Below, piece after piece: positions 34,482-45,886 of a DNA stretch of 64,000 bases. Location: assembly GCA_003586115.2 (NCBI GenBank), contig QVOM02000560.1:546144-610143 (forward strand), read 5' to 3'. Numbering within the stretch: position 1 is the first letter of the stretch; the number at the start of each line of letters is the position of its first letter. Both the position numbers and the translations under genes were made by a program. This stretch comes from Salvator merianae (lineage: Eukaryota; Chordata; Lepidosauria; Squamata; Teiidae). Under the pieces are notes generated by a model, which was not told the DNA's origin, ran no database searches, and saw nothing but the letters and a program-made list of their open reading frames with translations.

Positions 34482-37400
34482 GGTGGCTGCAGGAAGAAGA
34501 TAATCAAACTCTTAAATAATCCCTTTAAAAGCTTGCTTGTAGGCAGAAACCTGAACCTGCTTTTATTCATGTACAGGCAGCTCCCACCATTTATTTCCAT
34601 CTCTTGACATGCTAAACAAGGTAAGATCCTCACAGCCTGATAGTGCAGGGGCTGCACATATGTTGTGCCCCTGGTCTACCACAACAGTGATCCTAAGGCA
34701 CAGAATACACGTGTTTCTGCACCATAGGGAACCTTCACTTCACCATAAATGCACAGCATCAAAGCAATGGGAAAAACACTGACAGGTCTTTCCATCATCT
34801 CCATCCCCACAGTTTTCAGATTTCTCTGGTACATCTGAGCACCAGAAACTGGTACAATTCTGTAGCCATTTGTTGGGGTCTGCAAAACCATCCTGGGTGG
34901 AACCTTCAAACCAAGTAGTTGAAGCTCCATGGCTTTGATATTTTCACTAGCAGCATGCTCCACTACACCTCTTGACAGCATGGCTATCAGAGATTGCTAA
35001 AGGAAAATCTATAATTTCTGCTCTCGCTCCGTGATTAGATTAGAAGCTGCCTAAAACTACAATCTTGAGATATAGGACTGAACTTTCTATTTGGAAGACC
35101 TTTTTATAAGCTTCATTTTGATCCACTGTGTTAGAAAGCATGGTTCAGAAGGAACCAAGTGACTTTTAGCTCAAACCTCACTACTTCTCTGCAACCCTCA
35201 TGGCCTAGGAAAGTCTAGACATAAGCATGACATGGCTCCCACCCTAGTCATGGTATTGCAGGATCCCACTGCAGGGTGGCCCTTTTTGTGGCTGTTAGGA
35301 AGCAGATGTAAGAGAAGAGATATTTTATTTCTTTCCTATCCTCCAAAATGTCATGAATTATTTTATAAAATTGCATTGCTTGCTTCATGGCTGCCGCTTC
35401 ATTGCTTGATAGTTAGAAGTTTCCGAGAATGAGATTTTTTCTCTCTCTTTTTTTCTTCTTCCCATGTAATTCAAAGAGAAAGGAAAGCCTATATTTATTT
35501 CTGCCTGGATTCGATTGTCTCCCTTTCCTCTATTAGCATTCTTCCTCAAGTTCAGCATTGCTTGAGTATCATGATTATAATAGCCTGAACCAGGAAAAAA
35601 GGGAAATAGCAAAGAAAACTTACCATTATTATTTTTTTAGGAAATTGAGTTCTTCAAAAATGAATGGAATTCTGTTTGCTTCTCTTCTAATTCCCCTGTC
35701 ATTAATAGATAAGTATATAAATAAGAAAATATGCAATTGCACTTCTAAGAATTCAAAAATCTTACAGCACTGTAGAACATGCATAAAAGATTACATAGCA
35801 CTGAGGTTCTTCCTGAGTAGCTGCACCCAACGGTTCAGTGTTCCCAATTTTTCTTTTTAAAGTCTGTGTTCAATGCTGATAACAAGGAACACATTTGTTA
35901 GTGATGTTCCTCAGGGAAACCAAGAGCTCCCAAGTGTCTGTCTCAGCTAATCAGTGGAGGAACAAAGGAAGAAAAGTAAAATGCATATACTTGTGGTAGC
36001 ATGACTGAAGGTGAAATAGCCACCACATTGACACAGGGAGTTAAGGTCTTTTTGGAAACTAGTAGCAGCCAACAAAAATTTTCAAGTGGAGGAGAGAGGA
36101 ATGGGCATGGATGGCAAAGACAACTGCATCATCCAGTACTATAACCCTGTGCATTTTATTAGTGGTAGCACTGCAACTAATTGCTACAGTGATTTTTCTC
36201 CATCATTGCCTGTCTGGAGATCATCAGCTGCTTCAATTATTACTTCTTGATATGGAAGTCCAATTGCTTTCTTATCAGTACAGCTAGTGGGAGGGGTAGC
36301 ACCCAAGAACAGGGATGGGAGTGTATCAGATGTAACTTATTGGAAACCTAGGCTTTGGGTCAGTGCTTGCACAAGATAGCCAGATTCAGATCAGAAGTAA
36401 AGTGTGTCCCAATGGAGATCCTTTATATGTTGTTGAAGAACTCTTCAGCTAGTTTCAAGTTGAAAGATAGCAGCATCTCAGGCCAAATCATTGTGGCAGA
36501 ATAAATGTTCCTATAATGGTGTGCTATACATGGTGTGTAGCTTCTGTCATTATAGACCCAACAGGTGGATTGAAAGTGTAGAGCATCTTGCAGCCTTCAG
36601 GCCCTCTCTCAGACAGTTTCCCCATGCAGAATCCTGTGCCTGCAGGAGGGTGAAGACAGAAACCTAGGAATAAGCTCAGGCAGGGCCAACAGTTAGTCTC
36701 CAGTTGCATCCACAACTACCAGCCCAGTAGACCCCTTGGCCTAGAAAGTTATTCCATGCAGAAACCTGTACCTCCTACTGGGTAACAGTGCACAGTGAGA
36801 CAAAGTGCAGAATGGTCTAGGCTGCTACCACTAAGCCACCCCCACAGTTCTTCTCATAGTCCAGTAGAACTTCATTTGAATTATTTATCCTCACTCCATT
36901 TCTGAATGGTTATTCAACTCCATTCCTGGACATGTTCACTTTTTGTTCCCACCCCCAGAAAATGCCCCATAGTCTTCTTCACCCAGTTCTACTTTTTGCC
37001 CAGATAACTGCTGCCAATAGTCAACTTTCCTCAGTGCTTTTATGAATTGGTTGACTGCTGTAAACAGGAAAACAGATTTTCCATATATTATACTTCCATG
37101 TTTCAAACTGAGTTGAGACTGCGTTCTTACAGAGTTGTCCTTTGTATGTTCTCAGTTGTGTCTAATAGGACTGCATTTGATCCAGTGACCTTTTTTCTCT
37201 TCATTTTTTTTAATATATTGCAATAGAACTGGAATATGAAAATCCATATGTCCGTACAGAAATCCATGCAGAGAACTTTTGCAGAAATCCAATTTCCATG
37301 CATCTGTTAGCAGATTATAGTGGTTCCAGTAAAGCTGTCTGTAAGCCTTTGTGCACAGATTTTTAATACAGATTAAGAGTCCATGTAGTACATTTCTAGG

Positions 37401-38553
37401 CTTCATAGATCTGCATGTTAGTGTGGATCTATGAGGCCATGCCACCTGCTGGTCCACTTATGTCTGCATTTAACAGAACATGATCCAGATTAAATGGGTC
37501 TGCCAGCAAACCAGTGTGGTTCTGCACCTGGAGGGGTGCAGAAGGCATGCTTCCCATGTTCAGAACTACTGAGGGATGCCTTTCAGCGGTACTCTGTTGT
37601 GTGCCAATGAAAAACACCCCTCAGAAGCCCCAAGGTGATGAACGTTTGTTTCTAGCCCTTGAATGCAAGGGAGTGTGGCCACAAAGCCCATGTGACTTTC
37701 ACAGTCACAGCTAGGCAGATCTGATCAATATTGTAAGTGCAAACAGCACTGATCCTGCCCACACCTTCCTACATTCTGGATCAGTGGGTTGGGCTATTCC
37801 AGACCCACTGATACAGATTAGCAGCAGGTAAATGCAGAAAGGGACTGTGCATGATGCCTCCAAAACAGATTTATATCTGCTTCTGGTCAGTCCTGTCTCC
37901 AGTTTTGAGGGAAATATTTTCATATATGGAGGACTGTTAGGAGCTTTAACCCCCCACCCCTTTCTTTTCTCTTCCTTCTCAGTCAGGACTGTAAAACTTA
38001 ACCAGATTTATATAGGCTAAAAACCTACTGAAAGTGATTACCACACTTGAGACATTTCAGTTCAAATGGAGCATTTTCAAATTTTAATTGCCAAAATTGA
38101 GTAGCCAAGGAGAACTTGGCAGGATGGTCCAAAAACATCACATCTTCAGAGGATATTTTCAGGGACACACACACAGAGGGAAGAAAACTAGGAAAATAAA
38201 CAAACAAAAAAAGTGATTGCTGTAAAAGTTTTACCTGAAAAGAAAAAAAATATGGTGGTGATGCTGGAGAAACATGTCTCACTGATTTCAACAGAAGGGT
38301 GTTTTTGTTTTATTTTATTTTCCTTTTATGCATGATTTTGTCATGGATTTTTGCATGGTAGCTCTCTTTAATTTAGTAGGCATCTGTCAATTACTTAAGG
38401 TCACTAAAGATAGAAACTGACTGAAAAGAAAGGGGAAAAATGAACTTCTGTAATTGTTTATCTCTCCTAAAAATGTATTCACTTTAAAATTAAGGGTTAA
38501 AATTATGCCTATTGCAAACCTTTCCAATTTGCTTAATAAATTATAGCTGGAAC
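34482..38553. other. Spacer between OR-2 and OR-5 (5' flank of OR-2)
   Basis: It is aligned almost end to end with 45887-49618 and with 61070-64000, including the CTTTCCTATCCTCCAAAATG block near 35330 and GGACCCAAYAGGTGGATTGA-like text near 36550. No coding gene is seen. It probably contains 5' UTR exons and the promoter of OR-2 at its left end and the 3' flank of OR-5 at its right end. Confidence 0.55.
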
Positions 38554-39284
38554 TCAAAACATTGGATTTGCTGAAATATGTTTAAGATGTAGCATTTTCC
38601 AAAAAGCATACTTAATCTCTTTGTTTCTCATGCTGTAAATTATAGGATTCATCATAGGTGGAATTGTGGAATATAAAAATGAAAATGCCAGATCCAGCCT
38701 CAATTGGGAGGTAGAGGAAGGTCTCAGATAGGTGAAACCTCCAGTCAGAACAAACATGGAAAGAACAAACAGGTGAGGAAGGCAAGTGGAGACAGCTTTT
38801 CTTCTTCCATCTACAGAGGGCATTTTCAGCACTGTTGTAAAGATTCGTACATATGTTGTAATGATGAAAAGGAAGCACATAACCACTACACTAATGCTGA
38901 ATAGAAGAACACCAACTTCAACTAGATATAAGTCAGAACAGGAGAGCTTAAGTAGATGTGGAATTTCACAGAAGTACTGATCAATAATATTGGAGCAAAA
39001 GGAAATCGCAAATGTGCTACTGGTGTGTAATACTCCATAGAGAAGCCCACTGATCCATGCACTTGCAGCCATTTGAACACAGGCCTCTTTGGTCATTATA
39101 GTTTCATACCGTAGAGGGTTGCAAATGGCAACGTAGCGGTCATGTGCCATCACAGTCAGAAGAGCGAAATCTGACCCTATAAAGGAGATGAGGAAGAAAA
39201 CTTGTGCAACACACTCAAAATAAGAAATAGACCAGTTGTTGAAAGCAGAATTAAACATGAATTTAGGGATGGTTACAGAAATTG
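38554..39284 (-). CDS. OR-5: class II olfactory receptor (type B), partial, cut by assembly gap
   Basis: C-terminal 243 codons of a single-exon odorant receptor, from the end of TM2 (ISVTIPKFMFNSAF) to a normal stop. Motifs: MAHDRYVAIC with canonical DRY, the cysteines of EC2, KAVSTCLPHL (TM6) and PMMNPIIYSMRNKE (TM7). The coding sequence runs directly into 261 unknown bases (39285-39545). On the far side of the gap the sequence is hAT-like element 3, lacking only about 12 bp of its end. If the gap length is right, about 249 bp remain. That is enough for the missing ~70 N-terminal codons, so the gene may be intact. It is the closest relative of OR-6. Confidence 0.88.
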
Positions 39285-39545
39285 NNNNNNNNNNNNNNNN
39301 NNNNNNNNNNNNNNNNNNNNNNNNNNNNNNNNNNNNNNNNNNNNNNNNNNNNNNNNNNNNNNNNNNNNNNNNNNNNNNNNNNNNNNNNNNNNNNNNNNNN
39401 NNNNNNNNNNNNNNNNNNNNNNNNNNNNNNNNNNNNNNNNNNNNNNNNNNNNNNNNNNNNNNNNNNNNNNNNNNNNNNNNNNNNNNNNNNNNNNNNNNNN
39501 NNNNNNNNNNNNNNNNNNNNNNNNNNNNNNNNNNNNNNNNNNNNN
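39285..39545. other. Assembly gap (261 N)
   Basis: A run of N. It sits exactly between the coding sequence of OR-5 and a hairpin-rich element, which is the likely cause of the gap. Confidence 1.
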
Positions 39546-40523
39546 CGAAGCTTCGTGGCATTCGATTTTCGATCGAATTTCGTGATTCCGTGCCCTTCGC
39601 ATCGAATGCGAAGGGCACCAGAAATCACGAATGCGAATTGCGAAGGTCCCTCAATTTTTCGAAGTATTTCGGGACCTTCGCAATTTGCCAAAGTCTCACC
39701 TCTCTAGGCTGTCAGCGCTGGCGCTGACAGCCTAGGGTGAATCAGCCAGCCAGCAGCGAGTGGAAGTGCAGAAAATTCAACGGAAGGGAGGGATTCCCTT
39801 CCCGTTGATTTTCCTTCTCTTCCCCTCACTGACTCACCCCCCCTAGGCTGTCAGCGCCAGCGCTGACAGCCTAGGGTGAATGAGGCAGCCAGCAGCCATC
39901 GGAAACAGAGCAATCAAGGCGAACGGAAGACCTTTGCCTTGATTTTTCTGCTTCCGATGGCGCTCGCCTCTCTCTCATCCCCCCCCCAGTCTGTCATCAG
40001 ACTGACAGACTGCGGCGGGAGTGAGAGAGCGCGCTGCGCCATCGGAAGCAGATAAATCAAGGCGAACGGAAGACCTTTTTGCCTTGATTTCTCTGCTTCC
40101 GATGGCGCTCGCCTCTCTCTCATCCCCCCCCCCAGTCTGTCATCAGACTGACAGACTGCGGCGGGAGTGAGAGAGCGCGCTGCGCCATCGGAAGCAGATA
40201 AATCAAGGCGAACGGAAGACCTTTTTGCCTTGATTTCTCTGCTTCCGATGGCGCTCGCCTCTCTCTCATCCCCCCCCAGTCTGTCATTACACTGACAGAC
40301 TGGGGGGGGGAATGAGAGAGAGGCGAGCGCCATCCGAAGCAGAGAAATTAAGGCAAAGCTCTTCCCTTCGCCTTGATTTATCTGCTTCCGTTCGCGGCGA
40401 AGATTTTCGCCGCGAAAACGAAGGGCTTCATTTTCGTGCGTATTTTTTCGCACGAAAATGAAGCCTAGGAGCTTCGCAGTCCTGCGAAGCGAAAAGGGAA
40501 AAGTGCCTTCGTGCACATCCCTA
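39546..40523. mobile_element. hAT-like GC-rich fold-back element 3 (left end in gap)
   Basis: Nearly identical to element 2 (32206-33344) over both ends: CGAAGCTTCGTGGCATTCG at the left, CTTCGTGCACATCCCTA at the right. It has about three tandem 143-147 bp hairpin units instead of four. The first ~12 bp and left target duplication are in the gap, so the insertion site cannot be proved. A 208-aa open frame within it (39914-40540) is a by-product of the tandem repeats. Confidence 0.88.
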
Positions 40524-42184
40524 TTGTAGATCCCTTCCATCTACCCTATAGTAGACTAGCAACAGTGGAATCCTTCCTCGACTGACATGCAAACAGCATG
40601 AGGCAGGCAGGATTGACCTCTCCATCTGCACTGCCACAGATCAGAAACACTGGATTTGCTCTCAACTGTCATCCATGTAGCCATTCCGTCACCAGACTGC
40701 AGGAGAAAATAGGATGGCATTGTAGGGTCTCTTCATCTGTCCTGCAGCAAAGCAGGAAAGCTGGATACCCTCCATGCAAGTGCCTACCCAACTGTCATGC
40801 AGGCAACCATTCCACCATCCAGCTGTGGGAAATAAGGTGACATTTACCCTACAACAGACGTGCCTGGCTATTAAGTTTCCCCATTCCCTCCCAATCCTCT
40901 TTTCCTTGTGTGTCATGTTTTTCTAGATGGTAAGCCTGAGGGCAGGAACTTGTCTGACATTATATATCGTAAGTCACTCTGAAAGACACTCTCACATGTT
41001 TAAGAGAAGCATATGCATAAATCAAATATATACATTTCCTTGTCTCTTCCTTCTAGCAAACACATCTTAAAACACATTCATTAAAATGCAAAGCTGCCCC
41101 CTAAAAACTATCTTGACATTTTGTAAACTTAAGAGATGTGCAATAACTCACACTTTTCCCCACATGCAAGATGAGAGAATCCCAATTCCAGTGTCTTTTG
41201 CATCTTCTTTCCAAGTATTCTATAAGTGCCTACCAACCAATGAAACTTTACTATAGAGACCTCCTCTTCCAATTGGTCACCAGAGAATGGAAAACTGTTA
41301 AGTACTCTTGAATTGTTTGTCTCTGTAGTCCAAACAATTTCTCATTAGAGAAAAGTACTGCATTTTGCACTGGCCAGGATAGTTGTCCAGTAAGCATTTC
41401 AGTAATTTCAGCAGTGGAATCCTCTCTTATTCTGTTAAGAAACAGAATAGGGATTCATCAGCTCTGGAATGGTGTTGGTTCTTTAAGTGAATTTCTTCCC
41501 TACTTTAGGGATTTTCAGGAAGTTTCTAATGCAGCAAAGGACAAATCTGTCCAAAGTGTGCTTAGAAATGACTGACTTTCCATAGAAACCATTTTTCCCT
41601 TGTGGTGCCGGCCAGAAAGGCTATGGGGCCCTTTGCCTTCTGCAAGAAATTGCACAATTGTATTGGACTTTGGAACATAGTTATAGTGAGAAATTGAGAG
41701 TATTTAGCTGTTTGCTTGCTTATTTATATTTTTATCTCACTCCTATACTCACAGGTCTCAGGACAAGTTATGGCAGTAAAATCAAATGAAAAAGGACACA
41801 CTAAAAAGAGTACAGAACTTGAAAGTGAGAAGGAGAAGCAATGACGCATGATATATATACATTTTCCCATTCCTTTCTTGCCTCTCAATTTCAGCCATAA
41901 CTCCTTCTTGTTACAAGAATATTATGACACAAGGTAGACTTGCAAATTGAGAGTGCCATTTCATGCACAAGGTCAGGTATTAGTCTCCATATTGGTCTCC
42001 TCCTTTTAAGAATCCATTCCATTGTTCAACATAGAGGATTTTATCCTAGTTGCTTCCCACATACCAGGCCGGGCTTGCAAAAGTATTCAAGAGGGTGTCG
42101 CAGAGCTCTGACACAGATGACATGAGACACTCAGGAAAATCAATTACTCTTCCCCAAGTACCCTCAAGTGCCTTTGCTTTTTGT

Positions 42185-42244
42185 ATATTTGTAAATCACA
42201 TAGAGTCCCTGGAAATATATTCTATATAAATCTAATAAATAAAA
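42185..42244 (+). mobile_element. Degraded SINE/Bov-B-type tail
   Basis: GTAAATCACATAGAGTCCC, then TATATAAATCTAATAAATAA. It is a decayed version of the tail at 18981-19061. Confidence 0.5.
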
Positions 42245-43393
42245 GGTTGTTTGTTTGTTTTTGTAAAACAACCATAATGTGATTAATTAGAATCTTATAA
42301 TACTTTTTTTTTTTTTCAAAACAAATCTATCAGTGCAAGTTCAAGATCACCATATGATACCAGGTGTTTTTTTTGTTTTTTTTATATATATATATATAAT
42401 GACTCATTGTAGGTCAAGACATTGTTTTGTCCCATGCAGATACAACATTCCACAGGAGACATAGCTTATTTGTGGATCAGTTTACAGTGCACACACGGCA
42501 CTGCTGGAATGGGCCAGCAGTCTAGTTCATATTTAGCCTCAGCTTCCTTATTCTCCATCTGCTTGCTGGCCTACTGATGCTTTACAATAAAGTAATGATC
42601 AGACAATAAGCAAAGAGCAAAGAATCTGTAGCAAAAAAAGAGCTGGCAAAATGCCAAGGCACAGGATGGTATGTTTTCCTTCTCATGAACAAACTTTGTT
42701 ACTGATTCTGTGAGTAAAATTGTGAACCATAGAGGGAGCACCAGTGATGTCAATGCCTCTCCTGTGCGACAAAGGTGGCATCTTGGTGAAAATTGTCCTG
42801 GGAAGGTTTCTTGATCAATGTTGCATTCTGTTACTCCAAGAATTATCCAAATGAATAGAGACATCATCTATGTGACCCTGAAAAGGTACAAAAGACAGTG
42901 TGGGAACTGAAGTGGGAGTTTCTGCAAAGGACAACAGAGCTAAGAATGATGCTATGGAGAGAACTTCTGTTTGCAGCAGCAAGAATTCCAAGTGAAATTT
43001 TAGGGAACAGGTCAGAAATAAGGATTCAGTTCCCCCTAAGCTTTAATCTATCTTTGATCCACTTTCACAATGAGGAAGCATATAGGCATGGTGACTGGCA
43101 AGTTTTGTTCCACATTATCTATTCCAGAAAATTCACTTATGGAATTATTTTTAGATAATGAGGAAAGAAAACATCTTGTCACTTTGCTGATGTGTTATTT
43201 CATTTTGAAGGTGGATCCAATGAAATTTAAAACTTTGGAGTTGCTGGAGGCAATGTCTCGTATTTGGGCACTTTTTAGTTCATCATGGTGGGCTGGGCTG
43301 CAACTTTTAGACCTCAGGTTTACTTCTTGCCCCTCCATGTGGCTGCATGGGGTTAAGAAGGTGGCTGCCACTGTGGTTCTATAATCAGAATAA

Positions 43394-43485
43394 TTTCCTT
43401 TCCTTTCCTTTCCTTTCCTTTCCTTTCCTTTCCTTTCCTTTCCTTTCCTTTCCTTTCCTTCCCTTTCCCTCTCTCCCTCTCTCCC

Positions 43486-43525
<40 letters not shown>

Positions 43526-43526
43526 T
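43394..43526. repeat. (TTTCC)n-(CTTT)n microsatellite
   Basis: About 14 CCTTT units, then CCCT and CTTT units. The paralogous place near 58697 has only a few TTTTC units. Confidence 0.95.
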
Positions 43527-44914
43527 TAGTTTTTCAATACCCTGGTGGTCTGGATTAGGGCAGGGGAATTTGTCTGGCCAACCACAGGCCCATATTATTT
43601 GGCTGTGTGGACATAGCTAGATTCAAATATGTTTGATTATCAGCTTGCTTAGGGGGGACATATGCTCTTCTTAGGGGGGGCACATGCTCTTCTCCCTTAT
43701 TGGTGATGAATGAGAACTTCAAATACTTCTTGACACACTGGTTTGAGCAACTCAGCTGACTATTTATTGGTAAGATAACCTTACAATCATTATGCTAGAT
43801 CAACCAGTATCTTGAACCTTCAATCATTCATTTACAACCTCCATGATTTCTTCCAATTCCATGTATAACTTGTTCTTAGTAATGGTTGAAAAGAGTGAGA
43901 TGAGGTAGAAGATTTGTTCTGAATTGCATACCAGTTATAGACTTTATTTGAAACCCATGCTGCAAATTCAAATCTCCATTAATCCAAGCTTAAATGGTTT
44001 GAAACATAGGGCCTTCCTGCACTTACCTGTGGTTATCCAGATCAGCAGTTCTGGATCAAGCAACACCCTTTGGTTTGGAACAGTACCATGTGCATGGCAA
44101 TGTCATATTCCAGCTCAGACCCTGTTCTGGTTTCAAAGCTCACATAAGCTTTGGTGACAACCTCTTAAATTCCAACAATCCAGAACTAAAATTCCTGGCT
44201 TCGGACCTCCTTGGGGAGCTTTTTTTGGCAACACAATACTCCATGAGCCAGAATACCATCTGGAGTGTCTTAACAGAGAAAAAGAGGGCCTGAAGAGATT
44301 ATGGTGACAACAGATCTGCATCTGCAGAAAGTGCAGAAAGATTTATATGATGATTTTCTGGTCATATAAGGTCTTCTAATGGATTTATCAGCATTCAGAA
44401 GAGGGAAGAGTTTCCACATTTGCTTACCTATACTGGCCACTATTGACTGTATTATTCTAGCGGATATATGAAATGATTAATTCAACTAGAAATATTTTAA
44501 ACAGTGTGTGAATCACCTAAAATGATCTCATGTACCACTACAGGGACATTTACAACACTTTGGGAAATAATAATTTAGGATAATCCTAGCATAACTTTCC
44601 TGGTAAAAAAACATCACTGTACACAAGGAGACTTCTTTCAGATTAAAAATGGTTGCACTTGCAATATTAGACTCTGAAATCTTAACTTTTTTTATTTTTT
44701 TATTACATCTTGGTGAAATCAATTCCAACTGTACCAAAGTTCTGATAGGGCCACCCGGATCCCATTTGTACTATAGGTTGGCTATGAACATTTTTATAAG
44801 GGGAATTTTTTTTTTTATCATCTTAAATGCAGAAGTATTAAACGTTTGCGCAAAGTTAACTTTACAATTCCAGATGAATACATGGACAAAGATTCAGACT
44901 TTAGCAGATAACAT

Positions 44915-45886
44915 TTATGACACAAATCTAACATGTGGAACTTTAGAAACATATTTCAGAGAGAGAAATTTCCAAAGTGCAATCTTAATCTCTTTGATTC
45001 TCATGCTATAAATAAAAGGATTGATCATTGGTGGAACCACAGCATATAGAAATGCAAAAAATATATCCCACTCTGAAGATGAATTGGAAGGACTCAAGTA
45101 AGCTGTGGCTGCAGAAAATATGAACAGTGAAACTATAATGAGGTGAGGAATGCAAGTAGAGAAGGCCTTTTGTCTTCCTTGCACAGATGTCATTCGTAGC
45201 ACTGCAGTGAAGATTTGCACATAACCTACAATGATAAAAATGAAGCAAAGCAATACTACAATTAAATCAAATGCAAGAACTGTAATTTCAGCAAGATTAT
45301 TGTCTGAGCATGAAAGGATATTTATCTTAGGGATGTCACAGAAGAACTGATTGACAATATTGGAACAAAAAGTGATAGCAAATGCAGTGCTGGTATTTAT
45401 TGCTGAATGGAGAAGTCCAGCAAGCCATGCTATGACAACCATTTTAATACAGGCTGCTGGATTCATTATCATTTCATACCTTAATGGGTTGCAAATGGCA
45501 ACATAGCGATCGTAGGCCATTATTGTCAGGAGTGAAAACCCAGATGCTTGAAAAAAGATAAAGAAGAATACTTGTGCAACACATCCAGCATAAGATATCC
45601 ACTGAGTATTGGTTAGGGCGTTTCCCATGGATTTTGGCATAGTCACTGAAATGGTGCCAATGTCCAGAATAGCCAGGTTTATCAGGAAGAAGTACATGGC
45701 GTTACGCAGGTGGTCATCAAGGGCTACTGCCATTATAACAAGGAGATTCCCAGTCACAGCTGTCAAATAAAGCATCAGAAAAGCATAGAAATGCAAGAGC
45801 TGTAGCCCTCGAAGCTCTGAGATCTGCGTCAGTAGAAATTCAGTCATAGATGTTCCATTGTGCTTATCATTTCTTATCTGCTGCAT
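44915..45886 (-). CDS. OR-3: class II olfactory receptor, family 14-like, intact
   Basis: 323-residue single-exon odorant receptor, type-A member of the third duplication unit. It shows N10-G-T, MYFFLINLAILD, canonical MAYDRYVAIC, KAFSTCIPHL and PMINPFIYS. The segment after TM7 reads MRIKEIK where OR-2 has MRNKEVK; OR-4 shares the Ile, which suggests OR-3 and OR-4 are the younger pair. No frameshift or stop. Confidence 0.95.
   Translation of the reverse strand: MQQIRNDKHNGTSMTEFLLTQISELRGLQLLHFYAFLMLYLTAVTGNLLVIMAVALDDHLRNAMYFFLINLAILDIGTISVTMPKSMGNALTNTQWISYAGCVAQVFFFIFFQASGFSLLTIMAYDRYVAICNPLRYEMIMNPAACIKMVVIAWLAGLLHSAINTSTAFAITFCSNIVNQFFCDIPKINILSCSDNNLAEITVLAFDLIVVLLCFIFIIVGYVQIFTAVLRMTSVQGRQKAFSTCIPHLIIVSLFIFSAATAYLSPSNSSSEWDIFFAFLYAVVPPMINPFIYSMRIKEIKIALWKFLSLKYVSKVPHVRFVS

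Larger units (their letters stand above)
40524..44914. other. Intergenic region between OR-5 and OR-3
   Basis: 40524-42400 is unique in this window, with SINE-like remains near 40925-41000 and 42185-42244. 42420-43090 matches 29655-30510. 43093-44910 matches 58394-60095 and parts of 30513-33500. There is a TTTCC/CTTT microsatellite at 43394-43526. No gene is seen. Confidence 0.55.

Noticed and set aside
39914..40540. 208-aa open frame on the minus strand
   Set aside because: It is the tandem hairpin unit of hAT-like element 3 read repeatedly (recurring ASAIGSREIKAKRSS). Element 2 lacks the same continuous frame, and there is no similarity to transposases.
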